Source: Sphingomonadales bacterium (GTDB lineage: Bacteria > Pseudomonadota > Alphaproteobacteria > Sphingomonadales > Sphingomonadaceae). From it: a DNA stretch of 64,000 bases. The notes beneath the pieces are model-generated. The model was given only the letters and a program-made list of their open reading frames with translations, was not told where the DNA came from and ran no database searches. A program made the position numbers and the translations under genes. The stretch's first letter is position 1, and each line of letters begins with the position of its first letter. This document shows positions 1 through 7,820 of this stretch, in pieces. The DNA lies in assembly GCA_004173185.1 (NCBI GenBank), contig SEFZ01000006.1, forward strand, positions 124,001 to 188,000. Direction: 5' to 3'.

Positions 1-976
1 CGGTGATCGAGGTCAGCGTGTGATCGCCCAGCGCGAAGTTGGCCGTCAGCGCGACATTGGTGCTCTTGATCCCGCTCTGCTCGGGGATCGGCGCGGGGCC
101 ATAGGGGTTCGCTACGTAGCGCGTATCGGTGAAGTCCGTCTTCTCGGTCAGCGAGCCCGAATGGGTGATGCCGCCCATCAAACGGTGCCGGCCATATTCG
201 GCCTTCAGGGTGATATCGGTGCCGACGCTCGGCTCCCAGCGCAGTGTGCCGCGCAGCAGCTCCTGATCCAGCTCGGGATCGGAGCGGCCGGTCGCGAGGT
301 TCTTGAGCCAGCCTTGTTGCCGCACGAACTTGCCCGAAACGCGCGCGCTCAGCGTGTCGCTCAGCGGTCCGCTGACGAAGCCGGTAAACTCATAGCCCTT
401 GCGATCGAAATTATAGGCGCCGGATAGCGAGCCCCGCAGCGTCTTAGTCGGCCGCGCAGAGATCAGGCTGATTGCGCCAGCAGCCGTGTTGCGACCGAAC
501 AGCGCACCCTGAGGCCCACGCAGGACCTCGACGCGTTCAAGATCGAAGAACGGCGCGGAAAATTGCGCGCCGCGGCCACCATAGATGCCGTCCAGATAAA
601 CCGACACTTCCTGGTCGAACGCCACGTTGTTCGGGCCCGAGCCGAAGCCGCGGATATAAACCACCGGGTTCACGCCCGAGTTCAGGATCGCCATGTTGGG
701 CACATAGCCCTGGAGACTGCGCAGATCGGTGATCTGGCGCTCGGTGAGATCCTCGCCCGCGATGGCCGCGATCGAAACTGGCACGTCCTGCAGACGCTGC
801 TCGCGCTTGGTGGCCGTAACAACGATCTCGGCGAGCGTGTCACGCGAATCATCCAGCGCAGCCGGTTCGGCGGGCGCGTCCTGCGCCATTGCCGGAACTG
901 CAGACATAGCGATGCCGACGGCCATTAGCCCGGCGATTATCCGAGTCGTGGAATTCCGTTCGATATGGGTGCGCAT
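1..976 (-). CDS. TonB-dependent receptor, N-terminal part (cut by window start)
   Basis: Outer-membrane receptor for energised uptake of a large or hydrophobic substrate. I translated it from the minus strand: the ATG at 976 follows an AGGAGAGGGG-like ribosome site and the frame stays open to base 1, giving about 325 codons. A signal peptide ends near an AMAQD cleavage site. A TonB-box-like stretch (EIVVTATKREQ) follows, then the plug domain with YIRGFGSG and VEVLRGPQGALFGRN motifs, and the first barrel strands. The C-terminal barrel lies outside the window. It heads the left edge of the catabolic island, and two copies of the island operator motif lie 97-130 bp upstream, so it is probably co-regulated with the degradation genes. 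The substrate cannot be told from sequence. Confidence 0.93.
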   Translation of the reverse strand, partial: MRTHIERNSTTRIIAGLMAVGIAMSAVPAMAQDAPAEPAALDDSRDTLAEIVVTATKREQRLQDVPVSIAAIAGEDLTERQITDLRSLQGYVPNMAILNSGVNPVVYIRGFGSGPNNVAFDQEVSVYLDGIYGGRGAQFSAPFFDLERVEVLRGPQGALFGRNTAAGAISLISARPTKTLRGSLSGAYNFDRKGYEFTGFVSGPLSDTLSARVSGKFVRQQGWLKNLATGRSDPELDQELLRGTLRWEPSVGTDITLKAEYGRHRLMGGITHSGSLTEKTDFTDTRYVANPYGPAPIPEQSGIKSTNVALTANFALGDHTLTSIT

Positions 977-1324
977 TAAATCCCCTCTCCTGTATCTGGC
1001 CGCCGCACTTCTAGGTGCGCGCTGTGCCATGGACACGCCGATATCATTTATCGGCCCATTATGAGACCATAATTGCATGCAGATTGCAAACGCATTGGAT
1101 GCAAGATTGCGCCTTAGCGGCCATTCTGCCGCATTATCGTGCCTTTACGCGCTGATTTGCAGACTTGTTCCGTGCTCGCCAATTACGAATGAATGCAATT
1201 TGTGGATTCAATGCAACAGGTGGCGAGGAAAGGACGCGCCAGTGTCAGCGGCCGGGGCCGCGTGACCGGCGCCGCGAGGCTTGTCGGCACGCCCGAGGCT
1301 TTATCTCGCCAGCGCCGCCGCCCG
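977..1324. other. 348-bp intergenic region with operator-like palindromes
   Basis: No credible gene is seen here; the short open frames lack ribosome sites and family features. The stretch separates the 3' end of the MFS gene from the start of the TonB receptor, both on the minus strand. It is AT-richer near 1040-1110 and should hold the receptor promoter. Two palindromic motif copies are described separately. Confidence 0.6.
1073..1104. promoter_or_regulatory. Two operator-like palindromes upstream of TonB receptor
   Basis: TTGCATGCAG lies at 1073-1082 and TTGGATGCAA at 1095-1104, with centres 22 bp apart (about two helical turns). The second decamer recurs exactly at 16911 and 26420. Palindromes of this shape are typical of GntR/FCD regulators; for example, Caulobacter VanR binds ATTGGATCCAAT. 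Binding here is inferred. Confidence 0.6.
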
Positions 1325-2683
1325 CTATGTGGCAGGAATCGCGCTGGTCATTGACGACGGGCTGCCGATCGGCTGACCGGCCAGGCGGACGGCAAGCGCC
1401 TGCGCCGCCCTTCGTCCGGTGACCAGCAACGTAAGCGCCACCACCATCGCCAGGGCGGACGTCACCGCCAGCGCCTTGCCAATACCCATCGGTCCGCCAA
1501 ACACATTATCGGAGAGCAGCGCGGTAAGCGTCGGAGCAAAGCCAAGCCCCGCCAGATTGACCGTCGCGCCAAACAGCGCCGCCATCAGCCCGCGCATCCG
1601 GTTTGGCGCGAGCGACTGGACGATCGTCGCCTGCAATCCGCCCACCAAACTGGCAGCAAAGATCCCGCCGACGAACAACAGGATCGCCAGCATTGTATTG
1701 CCGAGCAGATAGGCTGCGATGAAGCATGGCGCCTGCAACATCGCCGCCCCGATCGAAACCAGAACCGGCGCATCGCTGCGCCCACGCTTCGCCAATGCGT
1801 CAGACAGCGCGCCGCCGATCAGGATCGCCGCAGTACCGCCCAATCCATAGCCAAGGCCAAACACCATGCCGACATCCCCTGCAGTCAGGCCATGCAGCCG
1901 CATGAAATAGGCAGGCCCCCAGAGCTGGAACGCATAGCCGCTCACCGCGAACGCCCCGAAGCCCAGGAACATCGGCAGGATCGCGCGCTTATTCTCGCCA
2001 ACATAGCCGATCACGTCGCGCATCTTCGGCGTCTCGCCCGTCTCCATCGGCGTGAACCGCCGCTCTGGCTCGCGCACGGTCAGCCAGATCAGCAAGGCAA
2101 CAAGTAGCCCGGGCAGCCCGACCGCCACGAACACGAACTGCCACGGCGCGATGCTGTCGAAACCGGGAAGCGTGGGCCGCGTCTCCATCGCCCATTGCAC
2201 GACGATGCCGCCGGCCAGGATCGCGACGCCGCCACCGATCGATGCACCGCATGCAAAGATCGACATGGCCAGCCCGCGCCGGTGCGGCGGGAAATAATCG
2301 GGGATCATCGAATATGCGGCGGGGTTCAGGCTCCCCTCCCCCACGCCGACGCCCATCCGGGCCGCGAACAGCGACCAATAACCGCGCACGGTTCCGCACA
2401 AAGCCGTCGCAATGCTCCACAGCGAGATGCCGAGCACGATTGCCGACTTGCGGCTGCGCGTGTCCACCCAGCGACCAAACAGAAACGCGCAGGCGACATA
2501 GCAAAGCGCGAAGGCCGGGCCGACGAGCAGGCTCACCTGCGAATCGGTCAGCCCCATGTCTTTGCGGATCGGATCGATCAGCAGGCTGAGCACCAGCCGG
2601 TCGAGAAACGAAAAGGCCGATGCCAGCATCAGGCACAGCACGACATAATAAGCGTAGATCGGAACGCGCGCGGGCTGGGTCAT
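1325..2683 (-). CDS. MFS transporter, Spinster-like
   Basis: Inner-membrane transporter of 452 aa, the normal length for a 12-helix major facilitator. Conserved MFS features include FSFLDRLVLSLLIDPIRKD in helix 1, FGRWVDTRSRK in the loop between helices 2 and 3, and GVGEGSLNPAAYSMIPD with PPHRRGLA around helices 4-5. The same marks occur in the MFS protein at 15515-16846, its close paralogue. Its ATG shares one base with the stop of the upstream carboxymuconolactone-decarboxylase-family gene (TAATG), so the two are probably translated together. It likely moves a substrate or intermediate of the catabolic island across the inner membrane; the cargo is unknown. Confidence 0.9.
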   Translation of the reverse strand: MTQPARVPIYAYYVVLCLMLASAFSFLDRLVLSLLIDPIRKDMGLTDSQVSLLVGPAFALCYVACAFLFGRWVDTRSRKSAIVLGISLWSIATALCGTVRGYWSLFAARMGVGVGEGSLNPAAYSMIPDYFPPHRRGLAMSIFACGASIGGGVAILAGGIVVQWAMETRPTLPGFDSIAPWQFVFVAVGLPGLLVALLIWLTVREPERRFTPMETGETPKMRDVIGYVGENKRAILPMFLGFGAFAVSGYAFQLWGPAYFMRLHGLTAGDVGMVFGLGYGLGGTAAILIGGALSDALAKRGRSDAPVLVSIGAAMLQAPCFIAAYLLGNTMLAILLFVGGIFAASLVGGLQATIVQSLAPNRMRGLMAALFGATVNLAGLGFAPTLTALLSDNVFGGPMGIGKALAVTSALAMVVALTLLVTGRRAAQALAVRLAGQPIGSPSSMTSAIPAT

Positions 2684-3336
2684 TATAGGTTCCGGCTTGG
2701 GAGGGGCGCTGGCTCGCGATCGACGAAGCGATATTCGGGCGGCGACGGCATTTCCTGCACGCGCTCGTCATAATCGTCATGCTCTAGCCGAAGCGCGCGG
2801 ATCATGCCGGCGTTCATCGTGAACATGGAGGTGATATAGGTCAGTTCGATCAGTTGCTCTTCGTCGAAATGCTTCTGGAGTTCGGTGAAAAGCCCGTCCG
2901 GCGTGCGCCCATGATCGAGCGCGATGCAATCGGCATAGGCCAGCACGGCGCGCTCGGCAGCGTCGAACCCGTCGAAGATCGTCCAATTGGGAATAGCCGC
3001 GAGCGCATTTTCCGAAAATCCAAGCCAGCGCAGGATCTTGCTATGCTCGGAAAACATCCAGCGGCACCCGCAATCCCAGCCGACGCGCGTGATCGCCAAC
3101 TCCATATATTTTAACGGCAATTTCCGCCGCTTGGTCTGTTTCAGATAAAATCCGCGGACAGAATGCTCCAGAATATCCGGCGCATGCGCAAGCACGGCTT
3201 CGTAATTGCCCGGCGCGCCCGATGCCGTGATCCCCTGATCGATCGCAGGATCGCGGCCGGGGAACTTGCGGTCATACATGAAGAGGACAAGCGGATCGCT
3301 CGTCTCCGCCCGGCTTACCAGTCGCAATCTCGGCAT
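2683..3336 (-). CDS. Carboxymuconolactone decarboxylase / AhpD-family protein
   Basis: A 217-aa all-helical protein of the carboxymuconolactone decarboxylase-like/AhpD family. The pattern LKQTKRRKLPLKYMELAITRVGWDCGCRWMFSEH carries the family core (here CGCRWMFSEH, where AhpD-type proteins usually have CxxCxxxH). A second conserved block near the C-terminus reads EEQLIELTYITSMFTMNAGMIRAL. The start MPRLRLVSR was chosen because GGAGAGGGAGCG precedes it; a longer in-frame extension lacks a ribosome site and runs through the promoter. It could be a peroxidase-like or decarboxylase-like enzyme; the family is too broad to assign a reaction. It forms an operon with the MFS gene and is divergent from the acyl-CoA dehydrogenase pair. 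Confidence 0.8.
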   Translation of the reverse strand: MPRLRLVSRAETSDPLVLFMYDRKFPGRDPAIDQGITASGAPGNYEAVLAHAPDILEHSVRGFYLKQTKRRKLPLKYMELAITRVGWDCGCRWMFSEHSKILRWLGFSENALAAIPNWTIFDGFDAAERAVLAYADCIALDHGRTPDGLFTELQKHFDEEQLIELTYITSMFTMNAGMIRALRLEHDDYDERVQEMPSPPEYRFVDREPAPLPSRNL

Positions 3337-3458
3337 ATCGCTCCCTCTCCGCTCCCACATAATATGCAGGTTGTCGAACTCGACGTTCTTCGTGGCGCCA
3401 TCGTTCTTCCGTTTACGGTGACAGTTCATACCATCACTTGCCGACAAGCCAAATAGGA

Positions 3459-3468
3459 TTGCATACAA
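3459..3468. promoter_or_regulatory. Operator-like palindrome TTGCATACAA
   Basis: This motif lies in the 181-bp divergent region between the AhpD-family gene and the acyl-CoA dehydrogenase pair, 50 bp upstream of the latter's start. It matches the recurring island motif at 9 of 10 positions, and could serve both promoters. Confidence 0.6.
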
Positions 3469-3517
3469 AATCAGGTGCGTTAAGGACTATGGCTATAGCG
3501 GATAATTCACGGAGACG

Positions 3518-4546
3518 ATGTTGAGCCATACGAGCGCCTTGCTCGCCGACATGACCGAGCGGCTTCTCGCCGAACGGCTTACCGACGCTGTGATGCGGGA
3601 GTCCCGCGCGGGCATATGGCCGCAGGAATTATGGGACGCCTCCGCCGAACAGGGACTGCCGCTGGCCTTGGTTCAAGGCGAACAGGGCTTCGATATCCCT
3701 CTCGACCAGGGCTTTGCGCTCATCCGGATGTTGGGCCGTCACGCCCTGCCGATGCCACTCGCCGAAACGATGATCGCAAACGCGCTGCTGGCGCGGGCGG
3801 GGCTGTCGATCGCAGAGGGTCCAGTGGCTCTGGTGCCAGAAGGTTCGGGCGTTTCACTGGTGCAGGATGGCGCATCCTGGCGTGCGACAGGCGAGGCGGA
3901 CCGCATCGCCTGGGGTCGCGACGCCGCCGGCTTGCTAATCGAGGATGGCGGCAGGATCGGACTGGTCACGTCCGGTTTTCAGGTCGTGGAGCAAGGCGAG
4001 AATCTCGCCAGCATGCCGCGCGATCGGATCACGGTGGACGCTGCCGCAGAGGTCGCGCCGCTGACAGGCAATACGCTTGTCGAAGCCGGCGCGCTGGTGC
4101 GGGCGCTCGCCATGGCAGGTGCGATGGAGGCTTTGGTCGAACTGACCATCGCGCATGTTTCTGAGCGCGTGCAGTTCGGAAAGCCGCTGTCTGGCTTCCA
4201 GGCGGTGCAACATTCGCTCGCGCGGCTTGCCGGCGAAGCGGCTGCGGCCTCGGCCGCCGCAGATCTCGCCGCGGACAGCTTCGTCACTGCCAGCCCGATG
4301 ACCGGCATCGCGATAGCCGCCGCCCGTGCCCGCATCTCCGACGCAGCCGGAACCGCAATCGGCATCGCCCATCAATTGCATGGCGCGATCGGCTTTACCG
4401 AGGAACATCGCCTGCATTGGTTCACCACGGCATTGTGGAGTTGGCGCGACGAATTCGGCAGCGCCGCCTGGTGGACGCGCCGGCTTGGTGCCCACGCCCT
4501 CACCCATTCCAAATCGGCCTATTGGCCGTTCATCACCTCGGTATGA
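3518..4546 (+). CDS. Acyl-CoA dehydrogenase, short subunit of a probable heteromeric pair
   Basis: A 342-aa acyl-CoA dehydrogenase-fold protein, shorter than the usual 380-400 aa. It keeps the C-terminal FAD-binding helical domain (HVSERVQFGKPLSGFQAVQHSLA and HQLHGAIGFTEEHRLHWF). Its N-terminal and middle beta domains are weakly conserved, and there is no catalytic Glu in the usual YEGT position. Its stop overlaps the start of a second acyl-CoA dehydrogenase (ATGA). Adjacent pairs like this in actinobacterial and proteobacterial steroid degradation form alpha2beta2 enzymes, such as the ChsE/FadE28-29 type, in which each gene supplies half of the active site. I infer the same here. It would introduce a 2,3 double bond into a bulky acyl-CoA. 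Confidence 0.85.
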   Translation: MLSHTSALLADMTERLLAERLTDAVMRESRAGIWPQELWDASAEQGLPLALVQGEQGFDIPLDQGFALIRMLGRHALPMPLAETMIANALLARAGLSIAEGPVALVPEGSGVSLVQDGASWRATGEADRIAWGRDAAGLLIEDGGRIGLVTSGFQVVEQGENLASMPRDRITVDAAAEVAPLTGNTLVEAGALVRALAMAGAMEALVELTIAHVSERVQFGKPLSGFQAVQHSLARLAGEAAAASAAADLAADSFVTASPMTGIAIAAARARISDAAGTAIGIAHQLHGAIGFTEEHRLHWFTTALWSWRDEFGSAAWWTRRLGAHALTHSKSAYWPFITSV

Positions 4547-5697
4547 CCCAGATGCTCCGCTTCCCCTCCCCGCCCCATCACGATGCCGCCGAGACGCTTC
4601 GCAGCGAAGTGCGCGCATTTCTCGCTACCCAGATCGCCAGCCGCACGCCGCTGCAGCGCGCCGAGAGCTGGAACGGCTTCGACCGCGATTTCAGCAAGGC
4701 ACTCGGCGCGCAAGGCTGGCTCGGCATGACCTGGCCCAAGCAATATGGCGGCCACGAACGCTCGACCTTCGAGCGGTACGTCATCGTCGAAGAAACGCTC
4801 GCCGCCGGTGCCCCGGTATCCGCGCATTGGATCGCCGACAGGCAGAGCGGGCCGACCTTGCTCAAATTCGGCACCGAGGCACAGCGCGAGGCGATCCTGC
4901 CGCGCATCGCGGCTGGCGACTGCGTTTTCTGCATCGGCATGAGCGAACCCGATTCGGGATCCGATCTTGCCGCCGTGCGCACGCGCGCCGAGCGCGTCGA
5001 CGGCGGCTGGCGCGTGACCGGCACCAAGCTGTGGACGACAAACGCGCACGAAGCCGATTACATGATCCTGTTCTGCCGCACTTCGGGCACGCCTGTCGAT
5101 CGGCATAAGGGCACGAGCCAATTGCTGATCGACATGAAAGCGACGGAGGGCGTGACCGTGCGCCCGGTGCTCGATCTCGCCCGCCAGCATCACTTCAACG
5201 AAGTCCATTTCGAAAATGCCTTCGTCCCCGAAACCGCCCTGATCGGCACTGAGGGCGGCGGATGGAATCAGGTGATGAGCGAGCTGGCATTCGAGCGGAG
5301 CGGACCGGAACGGTTCCTGTCCTCGATCCAGCTACTGCTTGAATTGATCCATGCATTGCAGGGCAGCGAAAGCGAGCTCGCCCAGATGACGATCGGCCGA
5401 CTGACCGCGCATCTGTTGACGCTGCGCCGGCTGTCACGCGGGGTTGCGGCGTTGCTGGAGGCGCATCAAGACGCATCCACCCACGCTGCGATCGTCAAGG
5501 ATCTCGGCGCCACTTTCGAGCAGGACCTGCCCGAAATCGCGCGCACATTGGTCGATGCCGAGCCCGATCGGCAATCGACGCGCGATCTGCTCGCCGTCCT
5601 TGCTTATACGATGATGAGCGCGCCGAGCTTTTCGCTGCGCGGGGGCACGCGTGAGATCCTGCGCGGAATTATTGCCCGGGGGCTTGGCGTACGATGA
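4543..5697 (+). CDS. Acyl-CoA dehydrogenase, partner subunit
   Basis: A 384-aa acyl-CoA dehydrogenase. The N-terminal helical domain is followed by FCIGMSEPDSGSDLAAVRTRA (FAD/substrate loop) and WRVTGTKLWTTNAHEADY in the middle beta domain. The C-terminus has the FAD-contact segment FSLRGGTREILRGIIARGLG. The usual catalytic Glu before GT is replaced by Gly, as in known heteromeric steroid-type dehydrogenases. The ATG at 4543 overlaps the upstream stop by four bases (ATGA); a longer frame starting at 4417 lies wholly inside the upstream gene and is unlikely. The same overlap links it to the HMG-CoA-lyase gene, making a tight three-gene operon. Confidence 0.92.
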   Translation: MTQMLRFPSPPHHDAAETLRSEVRAFLATQIASRTPLQRAESWNGFDRDFSKALGAQGWLGMTWPKQYGGHERSTFERYVIVEETLAAGAPVSAHWIADRQSGPTLLKFGTEAQREAILPRIAAGDCVFCIGMSEPDSGSDLAAVRTRAERVDGGWRVTGTKLWTTNAHEADYMILFCRTSGTPVDRHKGTSQLLIDMKATEGVTVRPVLDLARQHHFNEVHFENAFVPETALIGTEGGGWNQVMSELAFERSGPERFLSSIQLLLELIHALQGSESELAQMTIGRLTAHLLTLRRLSRGVAALLEAHQDASTHAAIVKDLGATFEQDLPEIARTLVDAEPDRQSTRDLLAVLAYTMMSAPSFSLRGGTREILRGIIARGLGVR

Positions 5698-6566
5698 TCG
5701 AACTGGTCGAAGTTTCGCCACGCGACGGCTTGCAGAACGAGCCGCGCGTGCTTCCAACCGACGACAAGGTCGAGTTGGTCCGCCGCGCGGTCCTTGCGGG
5801 CGCCCGGCGGATCGAAGTCGCCAGCTTCGTGCACCCGGCAAAGGTACCGCAAATGGCGGATGCCGAAGCGGTGATCGAAGCGCTGCCACGCGGCGACGCT
5901 CGCTATGTCGGGCTGGTGCTCAACAAGCGCGGAGCATTGCGCGCACTAGGCACTGCGATCGATGAGATCGGCGTGGTCTGCGCCGCGAGCGACACGTTCG
6001 GCATGCGCAACCAAGGCATGGACGTCGAGCAATCGCTCGACATGGCATGCGATGTACTGCGCTTCTGCCAAGACCAAGGCCGGCCCGCCCAAGTCACGAT
6101 CGCCGTGGCCTTCGGCTGCCCGTTCGAAGGCGCAGTGGATCCCGGCAAGGTCGTCGCCATGGCGCGGCGGATTGCGGCTGCGGGCGCGATCGAAGTGGCG
6201 ATCGCCGACACCATCGGGATTGCCCGGCCAGACGAAGTCGAACGGCTTTCTGCCGCGGTAGCCGCCGCCATCGCGCCTTTGCCGCTGCGCGTCCACTTCC
6301 ACGATACGCGCGGGATGGGCGTCGCCAACGCGATTGCTGCGGTGCGAGCCGGTGCAGTGACTGTCGATGCTGCGATCGGCGGCACCGGCGGCTGCCCGTT
6401 CGCGCCGGGCGCGGCGGGGAATGTCGCGAGCGAAGACGTTGCCTACGCGTTCGGCGATGCGATGCAGGTCGATATCGCCAGGCTTGTCGACACGGCCAAC
6501 TGGCTCAATGTCCGGCTGGGCCGCGAGCGCACCAGCGCGGTCGCGCGAGCCTTCGCCAGCGGCTGA
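5694..6566 (+). CDS. Hydroxymethylglutaryl-CoA lyase family protein
   Basis: A 290-aa TIM-barrel DRE-metallolyase that should cleave 3-hydroxy-3-methylglutaryl-CoA, or a related tertiary 3-hydroxyacyl-CoA, to acetyl-CoA and a keto acid. Visible marks are VSPRDGLQNEP (Arg10, Asp11), metal ligands HFHDT (His201, His203), and the family signature GGTGGCPFAPGAAGN with the catalytic Cys at 234. The length is normal for the bacterial enzyme. It overlaps the acyl-CoA dehydrogenase by ATGA and ends in a hairpin terminator. Its presence implies that the pathway produces a beta-methyl-branched acyl-CoA, as in leucine or isoprenoid breakdown. No biotin carboxylase lies in the window, so classical leucine or Atu routes are not complete here. 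Confidence 0.93.
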   Translation: MIELVEVSPRDGLQNEPRVLPTDDKVELVRRAVLAGARRIEVASFVHPAKVPQMADAEAVIEALPRGDARYVGLVLNKRGALRALGTAIDEIGVVCAASDTFGMRNQGMDVEQSLDMACDVLRFCQDQGRPAQVTIAVAFGCPFEGAVDPGKVVAMARRIAAAGAIEVAIADTIGIARPDEVERLSAAVAAAIAPLPLRVHFHDTRGMGVANAIAAVRAGAVTVDAAIGGTGGCPFAPGAAGNVASEDVAYAFGDAMQVDIARLVDTANWLNVRLGRERTSAVARAFASG

Positions 6567-6599
6567 AAACGGGGCGCCTGCGCCGGCACCCCGTTTTCA
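6564..6599. terminator. Hairpin between convergent operons
   Basis: A perfect 11-bp inverted repeat (6564-6574 TGAAAACGGGG and 6589-6599) has a 14-nt loop. It overlaps the HMG-CoA-lyase stop codon. A/T-rich outer stem ends let it work in both directions, for the lyase operon and the convergent CoA-transferase gene. Confidence 0.75.
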
Positions 6600-6611
6600 G
6601 CGCCAAGCGCG

Positions 6612-7820
6612 TCAGCCGTCCGGCAGATCCGCGCTACGGCCGAGCCACCGTTCGAGAACCTCATTCGTATCCTGCCCAACCTCGCGGGGAGCGGGGCGGC
6701 GGATACTCGCCGGCGTTCCCGAAAGCTTCGGGAACACACCCTGCATCTTCGTCGGGCCGAGCACTGGATCGTCGACAGTAACAATCGCTTCGCGCGCAAC
6801 GAAGTGCGGATCGTTCAACATGTCCTCCGCATCGTACATCCGCCCCGCCGGCACGGCATGCGCGATCATGGCTTCCTCGACTTCGGCCATGGTGTGGCGT
6901 GCGGTCCATTCCTCGACGATCGCGTCGAGTTCGTCCTGGTTATCGCCACGGGCAATGTGAGTGACGTAGCGCGGATCGCGTGCCATTTCCGGCCGCCCCA
7001 TCGCTTCGCACAGCCGCGCGAAGACACTGTCCTGGTTGGCACCGATCAGGAATTCGCCGTCGGAGCAGCGATAGACGTTGGACGGCGCGATCCTCGGCAG
7101 TTTCGATCCGGTGCGGTCGCGTTTGTGGCCAGCGACCGACCATTCCGGGACCAGCGCCTCCATCACTTGCAAAACGCTTTCATAGAGCGCCGCATCGACG
7201 ACCTGGCCCTCGCCGGTCTTGTCGCGATGGTGGAGCGCAGCGACAGCGCCAAGACAGCCATAAGTGGCGGCCAGCGTATCGCCGATCGATATCCCCATCC
7301 GCGCAGGCGCCATATCCGGAAAGCCGACGATCTTGCGCCAGCCGCCCATTGCCTCGGCGATGCCGCCAAAGCCGGCGCGGGTCGCATAGGGGCCGGTCTG
7401 GCCATAGCCCGAGACCCGAACGATGATCAGGCCCGGATTCTCCGCGCGCAACTGATCGGGACCAAGGTTCCAGCGCTCAAGCGTACCCGGCCGGAAATTC
7501 TCGACCAATATGTCCGCGCGCGCGATCAGGTCTCGCGCCAGCTTCTGGCCCGCTTCGGAACGCAGATCTGCTGCGACCGAATATTTGTTGCGGCCGATCA
7601 CGCGCCACCAGGTGGGCGTGCTCCCCTGCCCCCAATGGCGCATCGGATCTCCGCTGCCCGGCTGCTCGAGCTTGACCACTTCGGCACCCATGTCGCCCAG
7701 TAGCTGGCCGCAGAACGGACCCGCGATCAGCTGACCGAGTTCCACGACACGGATGCCCGCCAGAGCGCCACCCGATTCAAGACCACTTGAAAGCGTCATC
7801 TTTTCTGTCTCAGCTTGCAT
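6612..7820 (-). CDS. Family III CoA-transferase (CaiB/BaiF)
   Basis: A 402-aa class III CoA-transferase, moving CoA between acids in the cytosol. Marks are LAGIRVVELGQLIAGPFCGQLLGDMGAEVVKLE at the N-terminus, SGYGQTGPYATRAGFGGIAEAMGG in the middle and the C-terminal linker domain. In formyl-CoA transferase and relatives the attacking Asp follows PGY/PGF; here that place reads AGFGG with Gly, so the nucleophile may lie elsewhere or the enzyme may be a variant subfamily. The ATG at 7820 overlaps the aldehyde dehydrogenase stop by 11 bases, so the pair is translationally coupled. An alternative start is Met8. Likely role: activating an acid formed by the aldehyde dehydrogenase. Confidence 0.9.
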   Translation of the reverse strand: MQAETEKMTLSSGLESGGALAGIRVVELGQLIAGPFCGQLLGDMGAEVVKLEQPGSGDPMRHWGQGSTPTWWRVIGRNKYSVAADLRSEAGQKLARDLIARADILVENFRPGTLERWNLGPDQLRAENPGLIIVRVSGYGQTGPYATRAGFGGIAEAMGGWRKIVGFPDMAPARMGISIGDTLAATYGCLGAVAALHHRDKTGEGQVVDAALYESVLQVMEALVPEWSVAGHKRDRTGSKLPRIAPSNVYRCSDGEFLIGANQDSVFARLCEAMGRPEMARDPRYVTHIARGDNQDELDAIVEEWTARHTMAEVEEAMIAHAVPAGRMYDAEDMLNDPHFVAREAIVTVDDPVLGPTKMQGVFPKLSGTPASIRRPAPREVGQDTNEVLERWLGRSADLPDG

